A stretch of DNA of 64,000 nt from Erwinia pyri (GTDB lineage Bacteria; Pseudomonadota; Gammaproteobacteria; Enterobacterales; Enterobacteriaceae): positions 682,001 through 746,000 of the forward strand of contig NZ_CP132353.1 in assembly GCF_030758455.1 (NCBI RefSeq), in the 5' to 3' direction. This document shows, one piece after another, positions 1-9,412 of the stretch; positions within the stretch are counted from its first letter, which is position 1, and each line of letters begins with the position of its first letter. Position numbers and translations under genes: made by a program. The notes under the pieces are model-generated. The model was not told the DNA's origin. It was given only the letters and a program-made list of their open reading frames with translations, and searched no databases.

Positions 1-18
1 CTGCGGGTTTTGCTCCAT
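1..18 (-). CDS. rpoD: RNA polymerase sigma-70 factor, first six codons only
   Basis: The reverse strand begins ATG and reads M-E-Q-N-P-Q before leaving the window, which is how RpoD of enteric bacteria starts. It lies directly downstream of dnaG in the same direction, the classic rpsU-dnaG-rpoD macromolecular synthesis operon. RpoD is the housekeeping sigma factor. Only the start is present, so nothing can be said about the rest of the protein. The identification rests on six residues plus gene order. Confidence 0.85.
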
Positions 19-188
19 AAGACGGTATCCACACTTCTGTTAAATTAGATTGGTGTCGGTCAGCTATGCATGATGCCAACAATAACAGTGAGGGCGTTGG
101 ATTTTTGCCGCTGCCCATCGAAGCGGCTGCCAGGCTCGACCTGGCGCATTATCGGCACTTAAGCCGCGGATATTCTGTAATAGTTATC
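19..188 (-). other. dnaG-rpoD intergenic spacer with a small hairpin
   Basis: This is the untranslated spacer inside the rpsU-dnaG-rpoD transcript. A perfect six-base-pair inverted repeat (GCCAGG and CCTGGC around a five-base loop, 129-145) is followed by no T tract, so it does not look like a terminator. In E. coli the equivalent spacer is an mRNA processing site; a similar role here is inference from position only. Confidence 0.3.
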
Positions 189-1934
189 TTATTTCTTTGC
201 TAAAGCCTGGCTCAGCGTCCAGAACTCGCGGCGTTCTTCCGCGTTCAGTCCATGGGTGCGGTCGCGCGCAATCAGCTCTTCAAGCCTGCGCTCCAGCGCC
301 GCGTCATACATGCTGGCCAGCGAATCCTTAAACATAGTTTCCACTTCATCTTCTACGATCATGTGGTTCCATGTGGCCAGAGTTTCAAGGCTCTGGCTAA
401 ATTTTGTTCCACGGTATAACTCTAGTAGCTGTCCAGTGGTCAGGCCAGGATGAGCAACGCAAGTGCTCACTAACTCCACAAATAGTGGAAAGCCCGCCAT
501 CTCTGACGCCTGCAGCCCGTCAAGGGGCGGAACCATCGCCGCCAGCGCCGGATTCTGAATCAGTAACCCAATCAGTATACGCATGGTGGTGCGTTTAAGC
601 TGCGGCTGCTGCGGCGGTTTCGCATTCTCGCCCTGTTTTGGCATCAGCTTGTCCAGCTGATTATCATCCAGGATGCCTAACTTGCTTCCCAGCGTCTGCC
701 GCAAATAGATACGTAACGTTTCGCCGGGAACCTGACTAATCAGCGGTAATGCCAGCGTACTGAGCTGAGCGCGACCATCCGGCGAACGCAAATCCACCTG
801 CGGCAGCAGCGTGTCAAACAGGAAAGCGGAGAGCGGCATAGCCTGCTCCATCCTGGCTTCAAAAGCTTCTTTTCCCTCTTTACGCACCAGCGTATCGGGA
901 TCTTCGCCATCCGGCAGGAACATAAAGCGTAGCTGACGACCGTCATTCATGTAAGGCAATGCGGTTTCCAGCGCTCGCCATGCTGCTTCCCGGCCCGCTC
1001 TGTCGCCGTCATAGCAACATATAACGTTATCGGTCGTGCGAAACAGAAGTTGAATATGTTCAGGCGTGGTAGAGGTCCCCAACGACGCAACGGCATAATC
1101 GATGCCAAACTGCGCCAGCGCCACCACATCCATATAGCCTTCCACCACCAGCAGCTTCGCCGGTTCAGGATGCTTTTTTTGCGCTTCATAGAGGCCGTAC
1201 AACTGCCGGCCCTTGTGAAAAATATCCGTTTCCGGTGAGTTAAGGTATTTCGGTACGCCATCGCCAAGCACGCGGCCGCCAAACCCTATCACCCGCCCGC
1301 GCTTGTCGTGGATCGGGAACATCACCCGCTCGCGGAAGCGGTCGTAACTGCGGCCCTGATCGTTAGTGACCAGCATGCCCGCATCGATCAATGCCTGGCG
1401 ATCGTCCTGATTGCGACCAAATCGCTTCAGGGCGTTATCCCAGCCTGCGGGAGCGAAGCCGATAGAGAAATGCCTGATGACATCGTCACTCAGACCACGA
1501 TTAGCGAGGTATTCGCGCGCGGCGGCTGCCTGACTCTGCGAAAGCGACTGCTGATAAAACTCGTTCAGGCCGCCCATCAATTGATAGAGACTCTGGCGCT
1601 GATGGCGCTCAAGCTGGCTGGGACCCGTGCCGCTTTCATAGGGCACTTCAAGGCCGTAAAGCGTAGCCAGCTCCTCAATGCTCTCCACAAATTCCAGACG
1701 ATCGTAATTCATCAGGAAGTCGACGGCATTGCCGTGAGCGCCACAGCCGAAGCAGTGGTAAAACTGTTTTTCACCGTTCACGGTGAAAGAGGGGGTTTTT
1801 TCGTTATGGAAAGGACAGCACGCGTGGTAGTTCTTGCCCTGCTTCTTTAACTTTACGCGCGCATCGATAAGATCCACGATGTCCGTGCGTGCCAGCAAGT
1901 CATTGATAAATACACGTGGAATTCGTCCAGCCAT
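189..1934 (-). CDS. dnaG: DNA primase
   Basis: DnaG makes the short RNA primers for leading and lagging strand replication and is recruited by the DnaB helicase. The 581-residue protein has the usual enteric length. The N-terminal zinc ribbon ligands are visible as C40, H43, C61 and C64. The TOPRIM catalytic core shows the acidic residues E265 (VVEGYMDV) and D309/D311 (CYDGDRAG). The C-terminal region after about residue 435 corresponds to the DnaB-interacting domain. It lies between rpsU and rpoD on the same strand, so it is co-transcribed with both. A hairpin between rpsU and dnaG probably lowers its transcription relative to rpsU. Confidence 0.98.
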   Translation of the reverse strand: MAGRIPRVFINDLLARTDIVDLIDARVKLKKQGKNYHACCPFHNEKTPSFTVNGEKQFYHCFGCGAHGNAVDFLMNYDRLEFVESIEELATLYGLEVPYESGTGPSQLERHQRQSLYQLMGGLNEFYQQSLSQSQAAAAREYLANRGLSDDVIRHFSIGFAPAGWDNALKRFGRNQDDRQALIDAGMLVTNDQGRSYDRFRERVMFPIHDKRGRVIGFGGRVLGDGVPKYLNSPETDIFHKGRQLYGLYEAQKKHPEPAKLLVVEGYMDVVALAQFGIDYAVASLGTSTTPEHIQLLFRTTDNVICCYDGDRAGREAAWRALETALPYMNDGRQLRFMFLPDGEDPDTLVRKEGKEAFEARMEQAMPLSAFLFDTLLPQVDLRSPDGRAQLSTLALPLISQVPGETLRIYLRQTLGSKLGILDDNQLDKLMPKQGENAKPPQQPQLKRTTMRILIGLLIQNPALAAMVPPLDGLQASEMAGFPLFVELVSTCVAHPGLTTGQLLELYRGTKFSQSLETLATWNHMIVEDEVETMFKDSLASMYDAALERRLEELIARDRTHGLNAEERREFWTLSQALAKK

Positions 1935-1954
1935 AAGCCCCGGTTTATCAGCTC

Positions 1955-2010
1955 ATAAACGAGAACAAGCCGCGCATTCCTTTCGGAAAGCACGGCCTTC
2001 TTAACTACTT
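1955..2010 (-). terminator. Internal hairpin between rpsU and dnaG (partial terminator)
   Basis: On the minus strand GCCGTGC and GCGCGGC (about 1971-1997 in plus coordinates) form a G-U containing stem around an A-rich loop, followed by CTTGTTCTCGTTT. E. coli has an attenuating terminator at the same place that sets the high rpsU to dnaG ratio. The hairpin is seen; the attenuating role is carried over from the E. coli operon. The boundaries are approximate. Confidence 0.5.
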
Positions 2011-2046
2011 ACTTATCTGTATTGCGTGAGGGCGAACCCTCAAAGA

Positions 2047-2565
<519 letters not shown>

Positions 2566-3579
2566 ATGCGTGTACTCGGAATTGAAACGTCCTGCGATGA
2601 AACGGGGATCGCCATCTACGATGAGGCGGCCGGTTTACTCGCTAATCAACTTTACAGCCAGGTTAAACTGCACGCCGATTACGGCGGCGTAGTACCGGAA
2701 CTGGCGTCGCGCGATCACGTGCGTAAAACGGTGCCGCTTATCCAGGCTGCTCTGCAGGAAGCGGGATTACAGGCACAGGATATTGATGCGGTTGCCTATA
2801 CCGCAGGCCCTGGCCTGGTGGGTGCCTTACTGGTAGGCGCAACGATCGGTCGCTCTCTGGCGTTTGCCTGGGATGTGCCTGCCATCCCGGTACACCATAT
2901 GGAAGGCCATCTGCTGGCTCCGATGCTGGAGGAGAATCCGCCGGAGTTTCCTTTTGTGGCGCTGCTGGTCTCGGGCGGACATACCCAGCTGATCAGCGTA
3001 ACAGGTATCGGTGAATACACGCTGCTGGGCGAGTCCGTTGACGATGCGGCGGGAGAAGCGTTCGACAAAACGGCGAAGCTGCTGGGGCTGGATTACCCGG
3101 GCGGTCCGCTGCTCTCTAAGATGGCGCAGGCTGGAACAGAAAAGCGTTTTGTCTTTCCGCGTCCGATGACCGACCGTCCGGGGCTCGATTTCAGCTTTTC
3201 CGGCTTAAAGACCTTTGCAGCGAATACCATCCGTGAAAACAGCGATGATGCTCAGACCCGTGCCGATATTGCCCGCGCGTTTGAGGATGCGGTAGTTGAT
3301 ACGCTGGCGATCAAATGCAAACGTGCGCTGGAGCAGACCGGTTTTAAAAGGCTGGTGATTGCTGGCGGCGTCAGCGCTAACCGGACATTACGCAGTAAAA
3401 TGGCTGAAGTGATGAAAGCGCGCGGCGGCGAAGTTTTTTATGCGCGGCCTGAGTTCTGCACCGATAACGGGGCGATGATCGCCTATGCCGGGCTGGTTCG
3501 TCTGAAGGGCGGGACTCATGCTGAACTGAGCGTCACGGTGCGCCCGCGCTGGCCGTTGGCGGAGTTGCCCGCTATCTGA
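2566..3579 (+). CDS. tsaD: tRNA N6-adenosine threonylcarbamoyltransferase
   Basis: TsaD transfers the threonylcarbamoyl group from TC-AMP to A37 of tRNAs that read ANN codons, working with TsaB and TsaE in the cytoplasm. The 337-residue protein has the family length. The metal-binding histidines H111 and H115 appear in VHHMEGH. The start [14 protein letters not shown] and the late [12 protein letters not shown] motif are characteristic of the Kae1/TsaD family. It diverges from rpsU as in E. coli and is followed by a strong intrinsic terminator, so it is probably a single-gene transcript. Confidence 0.98.
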   Translation: MRVLGIETSCDETGIAIYDEAAGLLANQLYSQVKLHADYGGVVPELASRDHVRKTVPLIQAALQEAGLQAQDIDAVAYTAGPGLVGALLVGATIGRSLAFAWDVPAIPVHHMEGHLLAPMLEENPPEFPFVALLVSGGHTQLISVTGIGEYTLLGESVDDAAGEAFDKTAKLLGLDYPGGPLLSKMAQAGTEKRFVFPRPMTDRPGLDFSFSGLKTFAANTIRENSDDAQTRADIARAFEDAVVDTLAIKCKRALEQTGFKRLVIAGGVSANRTLRSKMAEVMKARGGEVFYARPEFCTDNGAMIAYAGLVRLKGGTHAELSVTVRPRWPLAELPAI

Positions 3580-3601
3580 CGTATAAACAGAGCTTCATAT
3601 T

Positions 3602-3632
3602 AACGCCTGATGAAACCTCATCGGGCGTTTTT
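3602..3632 (+). terminator. Intrinsic terminator after tsaD
   Basis: A 12-base-pair stem with one G-T wobble (AACGCCTGATGA and TCATCGGGCGTT, loop AACC) runs directly into a T tract 22 bases after the tsaD stop codon. Confidence 0.9.
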
Positions 3633-3671
3633 CATTTACCCCTTCACCTGTTTGTCTCTGCCTGCGCCGGA

Positions 3672-4289
3672 TTACTCAAGCGGCCGCTCTTCTTTCTTCT
3701 TTTTCTTCTTCCAGATCTTTGTTTCCTGCCCACGCCACAGACGTTGAATATTGTCATGGTGACGCAGTAAAACCAGGCAGGAGAGCATCGCGACCGGGAA
3801 GGTCAACTGGGGTTTAAACCACCAGACGTAGAAAGGAGCAATCAGGGCGCTGATAATGGCACCCAGCGAGGAGTAGCCGCTCAGCAGCACGGTGAGGAGC
3901 CATGTCCCGGTCATCAATCCCGTTAAATCCCAGCCGATAGGCGCAATGGCACCAAACGCCGTCGCCACCCCTTTGCCGCCCTTGAAATGGAAAAAGACTG
4001 GATAGATGTGGCCCAGGCAGGCGGCAATGGCGATCAGGCCAAGATAGAGCGGAGAAACACCATAGTGGTAAGCCAGCCAGACCGGCAGCATCCCTTTAAG
4101 AACGTCAAACACCAGCACCAGAACCGCGGGGACTTTTCCGCCGATTCGCAATACGTTGGTGGTGCCAGGGTTTCCTGAACCATTCAGGCGGGGGTCGGGC
4201 AATCTGAACAGACGGCAAACCAGGATCGCGCTGGAAATGGAGCCGCACAGATACGCGAAAAGAATCATACCAAGCGCGAATACACTCAT
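3672..4289 (-). CDS. plsY: Glycerol-3-phosphate acyltransferase (acyl-phosphate dependent)
   Basis: PlsY moves the acyl group from acyl-phosphate to glycerol-3-phosphate, the first committed step of phospholipid synthesis, in the inner membrane. The 205-residue product from [17 protein letters not shown] has the E. coli length and nearly the same sequence. It shows several hydrophobic spans and the conserved motifs [17 protein letters not shown] and LLRHHDNI. The tail is lysine-rich. A longer reading frame starts 30 residues upstream, but its extension is not conserved. It diverges from folB as in E. coli. PlsC, which does the next acylation, is encoded at 45537-46274. Confidence 0.97.
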   Translation of the reverse strand: MSVFALGMILFAYLCGSISSAILVCRLFRLPDPRLNGSGNPGTTNVLRIGGKVPAVLVLVFDVLKGMLPVWLAYHYGVSPLYLGLIAIAACLGHIYPVFFHFKGGKGVATAFGAIAPIGWDLTGLMTGTWLLTVLLSGYSSLGAIISALIAPFYVWWFKPQLTFPVAMLSCLVLLRHHDNIQRLWRGQETKIWKKKKKKEERPLE

Positions 4290-4396
4290 AACACCGTTCC
4301 ATCCCTTAGGGGTCGTTTTGTTCTCATCATCCGTGGATAATACGCATAATCCGCCGGAAGTGGTATCCGGCAACCACAAAAACAGAGACCAGCATC

Positions 4397-4756
4397 ATGG
4401 ATATCGTATTTATAGAACAACTGTCGGTGATCACCACCATTGGTGTTTACGAGTGGGAACAAACGATTCAGCAGAAGCTGGTGTTCGATGTCGAAATGGC
4501 CTGGGACAATCGCCAGGCGGCAGCCAGTGATGATGTCAGCGACTGCCTGAGCTATGCCGATGTGGCTGAGGCGATCGTTGAGCATGTGGCGGGGGGCAAA
4601 TTTGCCCTGGTTGAGCGGGTGGCTGAAGAAGTCGCCTCGCTGCTGCTGGCGCGTTTCAACTCACCCTGGGTGCGCATAAAGCTCAGCAAGCCAGGCGCAG
4701 TGGCCCAGGCGGCTCAGGTTGGCGTAATTATCGAACGCGGGACTAATCCGAAATAA
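4397..4756 (+). CDS. folB: Dihydroneopterin aldolase
   Basis: FolB cleaves 7,8-dihydroneopterin to 6-hydroxymethyl-dihydropterin and glycolaldehyde in folate synthesis and also epimerises the substrate. The 119-residue protein has the usual compact length. MDIVFIEQLSVITTIGV at the start and VRIKLSKPG near the end are family motifs; K98 in the latter is the expected catalytic lysine. It diverges from plsY with about 105 bases between the starts. Confidence 0.97.
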   Translation: MDIVFIEQLSVITTIGVYEWEQTIQQKLVFDVEMAWDNRQAAASDDVSDCLSYADVAEAIVEHVAGGKFALVERVAEEVASLLLARFNSPWVRIKLSKPGAVAQAAQVGVIIERGTNPK

Positions 4757-4759
4757 ATT

Positions 4760-4781
4760 CAATGTGATTGCCATCACAACG
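4760..4781 (+). promoter_or_regulatory. CRP-type palindrome upstream of uppP
   Basis: The sequence TGTGA-TTGCCA-TCACA (4763-4778) has both consensus CRP half-sites intact with the standard six-base spacer. It lies between folB and uppP, about 125 bases before the uppP start. The match is exact in the core; regulation by CRP is inference. Confidence 0.6.
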
Positions 4782-4841
4782 AAACCAAACCACATTATGC
4801 TCTGTCTTAAGGTTGGCCTAATTCTTGTCAGGCACAATTTT

Positions 4842-4869
4842 GGCGGATGCGTGAAGCAGCCGCCTTTTT
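4842..4869 (+). terminator. Terminator-like hairpin in the uppP leader
   Basis: GGCGGATGC and GCAGCCGCC form a nine-base stem with one mismatch around a GTGAA loop, followed at once by TTTTT. It ends 31 bases before the uppP start and lies downstream of the CRP-type site. It could be the late terminator of folB or an attenuator within the uppP leader. Confidence 0.65.
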
Positions 4870-4900
4870 ACTGGATTTAAAACGGATAGGGGTAGATTTG

Positions 4901-5719
4901 ATGGCAGATATTCATCAGCTATGGGTGGCAGCAATACTTGGCATTGTTGAAGGGTTAACAGAATTTCTTCCTGTTTCTTCCACCGGGCACATGATCATTG
5001 TCGGTCATCTGTTGGGATTTGAAGGCGATAAGGCAGAAACGTTTGAAGTGGTTATCCAGCTGGGTTCAATCCTGGCGGTGGTAGTGATGTTCTGGCGTCG
5101 TCTGTTTGGTCTGATTGGCATCCATTTTGGCAAAGTTCCACACGAAGGTACGGGCAAGGGTCATCTTTCGCTGATCCACATTCTGCTGGGCATGGCACCG
5201 GCCGTAGTGGTTGGTCTGGTTTTTCATGACCAAATCAAACAACTCTTTAATCCCATTAACGTAATGTATGCGCTGGTTGTTGGCGGCGTGCTGCTGCTGG
5301 CGGCGGAGTACCTGAAGCCTAAACAGCCGAAAGCCGAGGGCATCGATGACATGACCTATCGTCAGGCATTTATCATTGGCTGCTTCCAGTGCCTGGCGTT
5401 GTGGCCGGGCTTCTCCCGCTCTGGCGCCACTATCTCTGGCGGTATGCTGATGGGTGTAAGCCGCTATGCGGCTGCGGAGTTCTCTTTCGTGCTGGCGGTA
5501 CCAATGATGATTGGCGCAACGGTGCTGGATCTCTACAGAAGTATGGGCTTCCTCTCCATGGCTGATTTCCCGATGTTTGCCGTAGGTTTCGTAGTAGCCT
5601 TTATCGTGGCGCTGATCGCGATTAAAGTCTTCCTGAAGCTGATCCAGCGCATCTCGTTTGTACCTTTCGCCATCTATCGCTTTATCGTGGCGGCAGCGGT
5701 TTACATGATTTTTGTGTAA
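4901..5719 (+). CDS. uppP: Undecaprenyl-diphosphate phosphatase
   Basis: UppP (BacA) dephosphorylates undecaprenyl pyrophosphate on the periplasmic face so the carrier lipid can be reused for peptidoglycan and surface polysaccharides; extra copies give bacitracin resistance. The 272-residue protein is almost entirely hydrophobic. It shows both family motifs: [14 protein letters not shown] (residues 17-30, with E17 and E21) and PGFSRSGAT (about 172-180). An in-frame ATG 18 codons upstream lies inside the leader hairpin and is unlikely; MADIHQLW matches the E. coli start. Confidence 0.96.
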   Translation: MADIHQLWVAAILGIVEGLTEFLPVSSTGHMIIVGHLLGFEGDKAETFEVVIQLGSILAVVVMFWRRLFGLIGIHFGKVPHEGTGKGHLSLIHILLGMAPAVVVGLVFHDQIKQLFNPINVMYALVVGGVLLLAAEYLKPKQPKAEGIDDMTYRQAFIIGCFQCLALWPGFSRSGATISGGMLMGVSRYAAAEFSFVLAVPMMIGATVLDLYRSMGFLSMADFPMFAVGFVVAFIVALIAIKVFLKLIQRISFVPFAIYRFIVAAAVYMIFV

Positions 5720-5772
5720 TTAAACGCTTGTTCCCGAAGCCAGCTCCTTTCAGGTCCGGCTTCGGGAACGGT

Positions 5773-6999
5773 TTAAAGCTGCTGTTCCCTCCAGTGGGAC
5801 AAAGCGGCAATCCTTCTTCTGGTTAACTCTTCCCTGACCTCCACGCCTTTAAATCCGGCCGCCACGACCTCTTTTGTGGACACGCCCAGTGCGATTTCAA
5901 ACGCTTTACGCAGACAATCGCCCTGAGGATAGGCGTTGCTTTCAAATCCTGTTCGTCCCCGGGCGTCAGCTTCACTGGTCAACGCAATCTGTTCCACGCG
6001 GTGCGGCTTTCGCCAGGCATCAATGCGATCAAAGAGCGCGATCAGCGTTTCCGGGCTCTGGCGTTCAATGGTGTGCACCACATCGTGAAATTCGGTCACC
6101 AGCAGCGCCAAATCACGGATAGCGTTGGGAACGCGAAGGCGCTGGCACAGGGCTGCCACTAAAGGCACGCCCGCCGGTCCGTGACCGTGATGGCTGGGCC
6201 ATTTTTCGGGCGGCGTCAGCGCTTTACCAACATCATGAAACAGCGTGGCAAAGCGGACATCGACCTCGGGGCTGAGCTGGGCTGCAATCGCCAGCGTCAT
6301 CAGCGTATGTACACCGGTATCAATTTCAGGATGCCATTTCGCCGGGGCAGGAATGCCATAAAGATTATCCAGCTCAGGAAAGAGCACCGCCAGTGCGCCG
6401 CAGTCCCGCAGTACCTGAAAATAGATCTGTGGATTGCGGGTTTCCAGCGCTTTTTCGGTCTCTTTCCACACGCGTTCCGGCGTCAGCGTGTTCAGCTCGC
6501 CGCTTTCTGCCATCCAGCGCATTAACGCCTGGGTTTCTTCGGCAACCACAAAATTGAGGTGGGCAAAACGCGCTGCAAACCGTGCCACGCGCAGCACGCG
6601 CAGGGGATCTTCCTGGAAGGCCTGAGAGACATGCCGTAGCTGGCGCTGCTGGAGATCGGCGCGGCCCTGCCAGGGATCGTAGAAATGGCCCTGTTCGTCC
6701 TGGGCAATAGCGTTGATGGTCAGATCGCGGCGCTGTAAATCCTGCTCAAGAGTGACATCCGGCGCGGAGTAGCAGACAAAACCGGTATAACCGCTGCCGT
6801 TTTTCCGCTCCGTGCGGGCGAGAGCATACTCTTCGTGTGTCTCTGGATGCAGGAAGACCGGAAAATCACGGCCCACCTGCTCAAAGCCCTGACGCAGCAT
6901 CTCTTCGGGTGAGGCACCCACAACTACCCAATCTTTGTCTTTGACCGGCAGATTTAACAGTGCATCGCGTACCGCGCCACCGACAAGGTAAGTCTTCAC
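5773..6999 (-). CDS. cca: Multifunctional CCA-adding tRNA nucleotidyltransferase
   Basis: This enzyme builds and repairs the 3' CCA end of tRNAs without a template. The N-terminal polymerase-beta-like head has GGAVRD (7-12) and the metal-binding pair D21/D23, then the [10 protein letters not shown] motif. The second half carries an HD phosphohydrolase domain (FHDVGKAL, about residue 254), which in E. coli gives 2'-nucleotidase, 2',3'-cyclic phosphodiesterase and phosphatase activities. The 408-residue length is normal. It is convergent with uppP and lies next to the YgiM-like gene as in E. coli. Confidence 0.97.
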   Translation of the reverse strand: MKTYLVGGAVRDALLNLPVKDKDWVVVGASPEEMLRQGFEQVGRDFPVFLHPETHEEYALARTERKNGSGYTGFVCYSAPDVTLEQDLQRRDLTINAIAQDEQGHFYDPWQGRADLQQRQLRHVSQAFQEDPLRVLRVARFAARFAHLNFVVAEETQALMRWMAESGELNTLTPERVWKETEKALETRNPQIYFQVLRDCGALAVLFPELDNLYGIPAPAKWHPEIDTGVHTLMTLAIAAQLSPEVDVRFATLFHDVGKALTPPEKWPSHHGHGPAGVPLVAALCQRLRVPNAIRDLALLVTEFHDVVHTIERQSPETLIALFDRIDAWRKPHRVEQIALTSEADARGRTGFESNAYPQGDCLRKAFEIALGVSTKEVVAAGFKGVEVREELTRRRIAALSHWREQQL

Positions 7000-7136
7000 T
7001 ACCGCGCTCCTGATCTGTTTGTTTTATGCATCATACTTGAAGTGTAGAACCATCCCAACGTTGTGCGGCCCATGCTTTCCTGAAGGCATGCCAAAAAGGG
7101 CATCAATAGATGCCCTGAGAACTTTACCCGGAGAGG

Positions 7137-7757
7137 TCAGTTCATCCAGCGATCTTTCTTTTTACGGCTGGGGATCATGTGCGGCAGTAACAGGCCTAAC
7201 AGCAGACCCACGCCAGCCACACCGCCGCCGTACATAAACCACTGCATAATGATGGTGCGCTGTTTATCATCCAGCTGAACGTTGGCCGCGCTCACTTTTT
7301 TCTGCGCCACCACCAGCTGATTTTTCAGCTTCTGGTTTTCCTCTTTCAGGCTGTTAATCGCCCCATCGCTACCCGCCACTTTCTTCTGCATCTCGGCAGT
7401 ACGCTGGTTCCAGCTGCCATCAATATTAGCCAGCTTGTCAGTGAGATCTTTTACCTGCTGCTCAAGCTGTGGCACGCGCGTCCGCAGGCTTGGCTGCTGG
7501 CTGAGCTGTGCTTCGGGGATCCAGGTTGTGCGGCCGTTGGCATCGCGAATCTGCGCATAGTGCGTGCTGTCGTTGGTTTGTAGCAGCTCAACCTGCTCAC
7601 CAGCATTCAGGGTGCCAACCAGGCGGAAACTGTCGCTGGGGCCACTGCGCACCCAGGTTGAAAGCTCGTCGGAAATATAGCGCTTCTCTTCGGCATGAAC
7701 GGATGCTGCTACGCTAAAAGTCAGTAAAGTGAGGCCAATAAAATGTATTTTTTTCAT
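7137..7757 (-). CDS. ygiM: YgiM-like SH3-domain membrane protein (TIGR04211 family)
   Basis: The 206-residue protein has an N-terminal signal peptide (MKKIHFIGLTLLTFSVAASVHA), a bacterial SH3 domain (about 25-90), a coiled-coil stretch (about 95-165) and a C-terminal transmembrane helix with a basic cytoplasmic tail (SRKKKDRWMN). This layout suggests a periplasmic domain anchored in the inner membrane. The biochemical role of this family is not settled; the SH3 domain suggests binding to cell wall peptides. It lies between cca and the divergent ygiF gene as in E. coli. Confidence 0.9.
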   Translation of the reverse strand: MKKIHFIGLTLLTFSVAASVHAEEKRYISDELSTWVRSGPSDSFRLVGTLNAGEQVELLQTNDSTHYAQIRDANGRTTWIPEAQLSQQPSLRTRVPQLEQQVKDLTDKLANIDGSWNQRTAEMQKKVAGSDGAINSLKEENQKLKNQLVVAQKKVSAANVQLDDKQRTIIMQWFMYGGGVAGVGLLLGLLLPHMIPSRKKKDRWMN

Positions 7758-8036
7758 TCGATGTCTTGTTTACGTGAATCCTGGACAAAAGTAATGGCAC
7801 AGTCTGGAGCTGGCTCGCATAAAGCTGAATGAGAACTTTCCTGGTCTCAGGCCAGTGCGAGGCGTGGTGCGAAAGCATAATAAAGCCGAGACAGCCACGG
7901 CGATTCTGCATTACTCTTCACCTCATATCTGGCCGATTTGGCTCGCCGTTTTCTGCTGCTCAGGCGCCATGAAACGGGCAGGGAAATCAGGCCAACACTC
8001 CATTTACCGTACCGCTAATCATCTGATTAAGAAAAT

Positions 8037-9344
8037 ATGACCATCGAAATCGAAGTAAAGTTCATTGCCACGCCGGAAGCCGCTAAAAATCTGCCTGCCC
8101 GCCTGGTGGCCTGGCCGCATCAGCATACGGCGCCGCTGAAACTGACCAATATCTATTTTGAAACAGCAGAGAGCCAGCTCCGCCGTTGGGATATGGGGCT
8201 GCGCATCCGCGGGTTTGATGACCGCTATGAAATGACGCTGAAAGCGGCGGGGCAAACCGTCGGCGGCCTGCACCAGCGGCCCGAATACAATGTGGATATT
8301 GAAAAGCCAGAACTGGCGATTGATCGCCTTCCTGCCGAGATCTGGCCTGAAGGGTGCGATGTTGCGGCGCTTCAGCAGCAGCTTAAGCCGCTGTTCAGCA
8401 CTAATTTTGTTCGTGAAAGGTGGGTGGTTACTTACAAGGAAAGCGAGATAGAGATTGCTTTCGATCAGGGCGAAGTCAGCGCTGGAGCATTAAGCGAGCC
8501 GCTGTGTGAGATTGAGCTGGAGCTGAAAAGCGGAGAGAGGGATGACCTGCTGGCCTTTGCAGCAGAGCTGACGGATCTGGGCGGATTACGGTTGGGCAGC
8601 CTGAGTAAGGCCGCCAGAGGGTATGCGCTGGCCAGAGGCAATCCAGCCCGCGAACTGCGGCCGCTCACGGTGATGAAAGTCAAACCGAAAGCCACGGTTG
8701 AAGAGGGGATGCTGGCTGCCTTCACGCTGGCGCTGAGCCAGTGGCAGTATCATGAAGAGCTGTGGCTGCGTGGCAACAGCGCGGCGCAGCATGAGGTCCG
8801 CCAGGCGCTTGAAGCGCTGCGTCAGACCTTTTCGCTGTTTGGTTCGCTGGTTCCCCGTAAAGCGAGCAACGAGCTGCGTCACTCTCTGACGGGCCTGGAA
8901 GAAGCGCTGCTTGAAGAGCAGGTGCAGGCGGAATCGCTCTGCTTCACGCCACTCTCCTTACGTACCCAGTTGGCGCTTACTAACTGGATAGTGACCGAGC
9001 GCTGGCGTGGGTTTATCGATGCTAAAGCGGATGCCAAGCTGCAGGGCTCGTTCAAGCGCTTCTCTGACATTATGCTGGGCAGGATTGCCGCCGATTTAAA
9101 AGAGACCTTTGCCTCAGTAAAGCAGATGAATGAGTATCAGGACAAACTGACGCGGCTGCATCGGCAACTGCTGGCAGCACGCTTGCTGGCGGGCGCTTAT
9201 GACCCTGCCGCCGTGGAAGCCTGGATGCAAAGCTGGGAACAGCTGGCGCAGGCGATTGAATCTGGTCAGGAAGTCTGGCTGGAAAGCCACAGCCGACAGG
9301 CGCTGAAGCAGGCGGCTTTCTGGAAAAACGGCACGGCTCTCTGA
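8037..9344 (+). CDS. ygiF: Inorganic triphosphatase, CYTH-CHAD protein
   Basis: YgiF hydrolyses inorganic triphosphate. The 435-residue protein starts with the CYTH signature IEIEVKF and the alternating charged beta strands of a triphosphate tunnel enzyme (about 1-200). A helical CHAD domain rich in histidine and arginine follows (about 215-430) and is thought to bind polyphosphate. It lies immediately before glnE as in E. coli and is divergent from the ygiM-like gene. Confidence 0.95.
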   Translation: MTIEIEVKFIATPEAAKNLPARLVAWPHQHTAPLKLTNIYFETAESQLRRWDMGLRIRGFDDRYEMTLKAAGQTVGGLHQRPEYNVDIEKPELAIDRLPAEIWPEGCDVAALQQQLKPLFSTNFVRERWVVTYKESEIEIAFDQGEVSAGALSEPLCEIELELKSGERDDLLAFAAELTDLGGLRLGSLSKAARGYALARGNPARELRPLTVMKVKPKATVEEGMLAAFTLALSQWQYHEELWLRGNSAAQHEVRQALEALRQTFSLFGSLVPRKASNELRHSLTGLEEALLEEQVQAESLCFTPLSLRTQLALTNWIVTERWRGFIDAKADAKLQGSFKRFSDIMLGRIAADLKETFASVKQMNEYQDKLTRLHRQLLAARLLAGAYDPAAVEAWMQSWEQLAQAIESGQEVWLESHSRQALKQAAFWKNGTAL

Positions 9345-9412
9345 TCCTCTCCACGGGTTAGGCCGGAACAGTGCAGACAGAGCATTAATCAACGCGTTAA
9401 CAGGGAGTTTTT

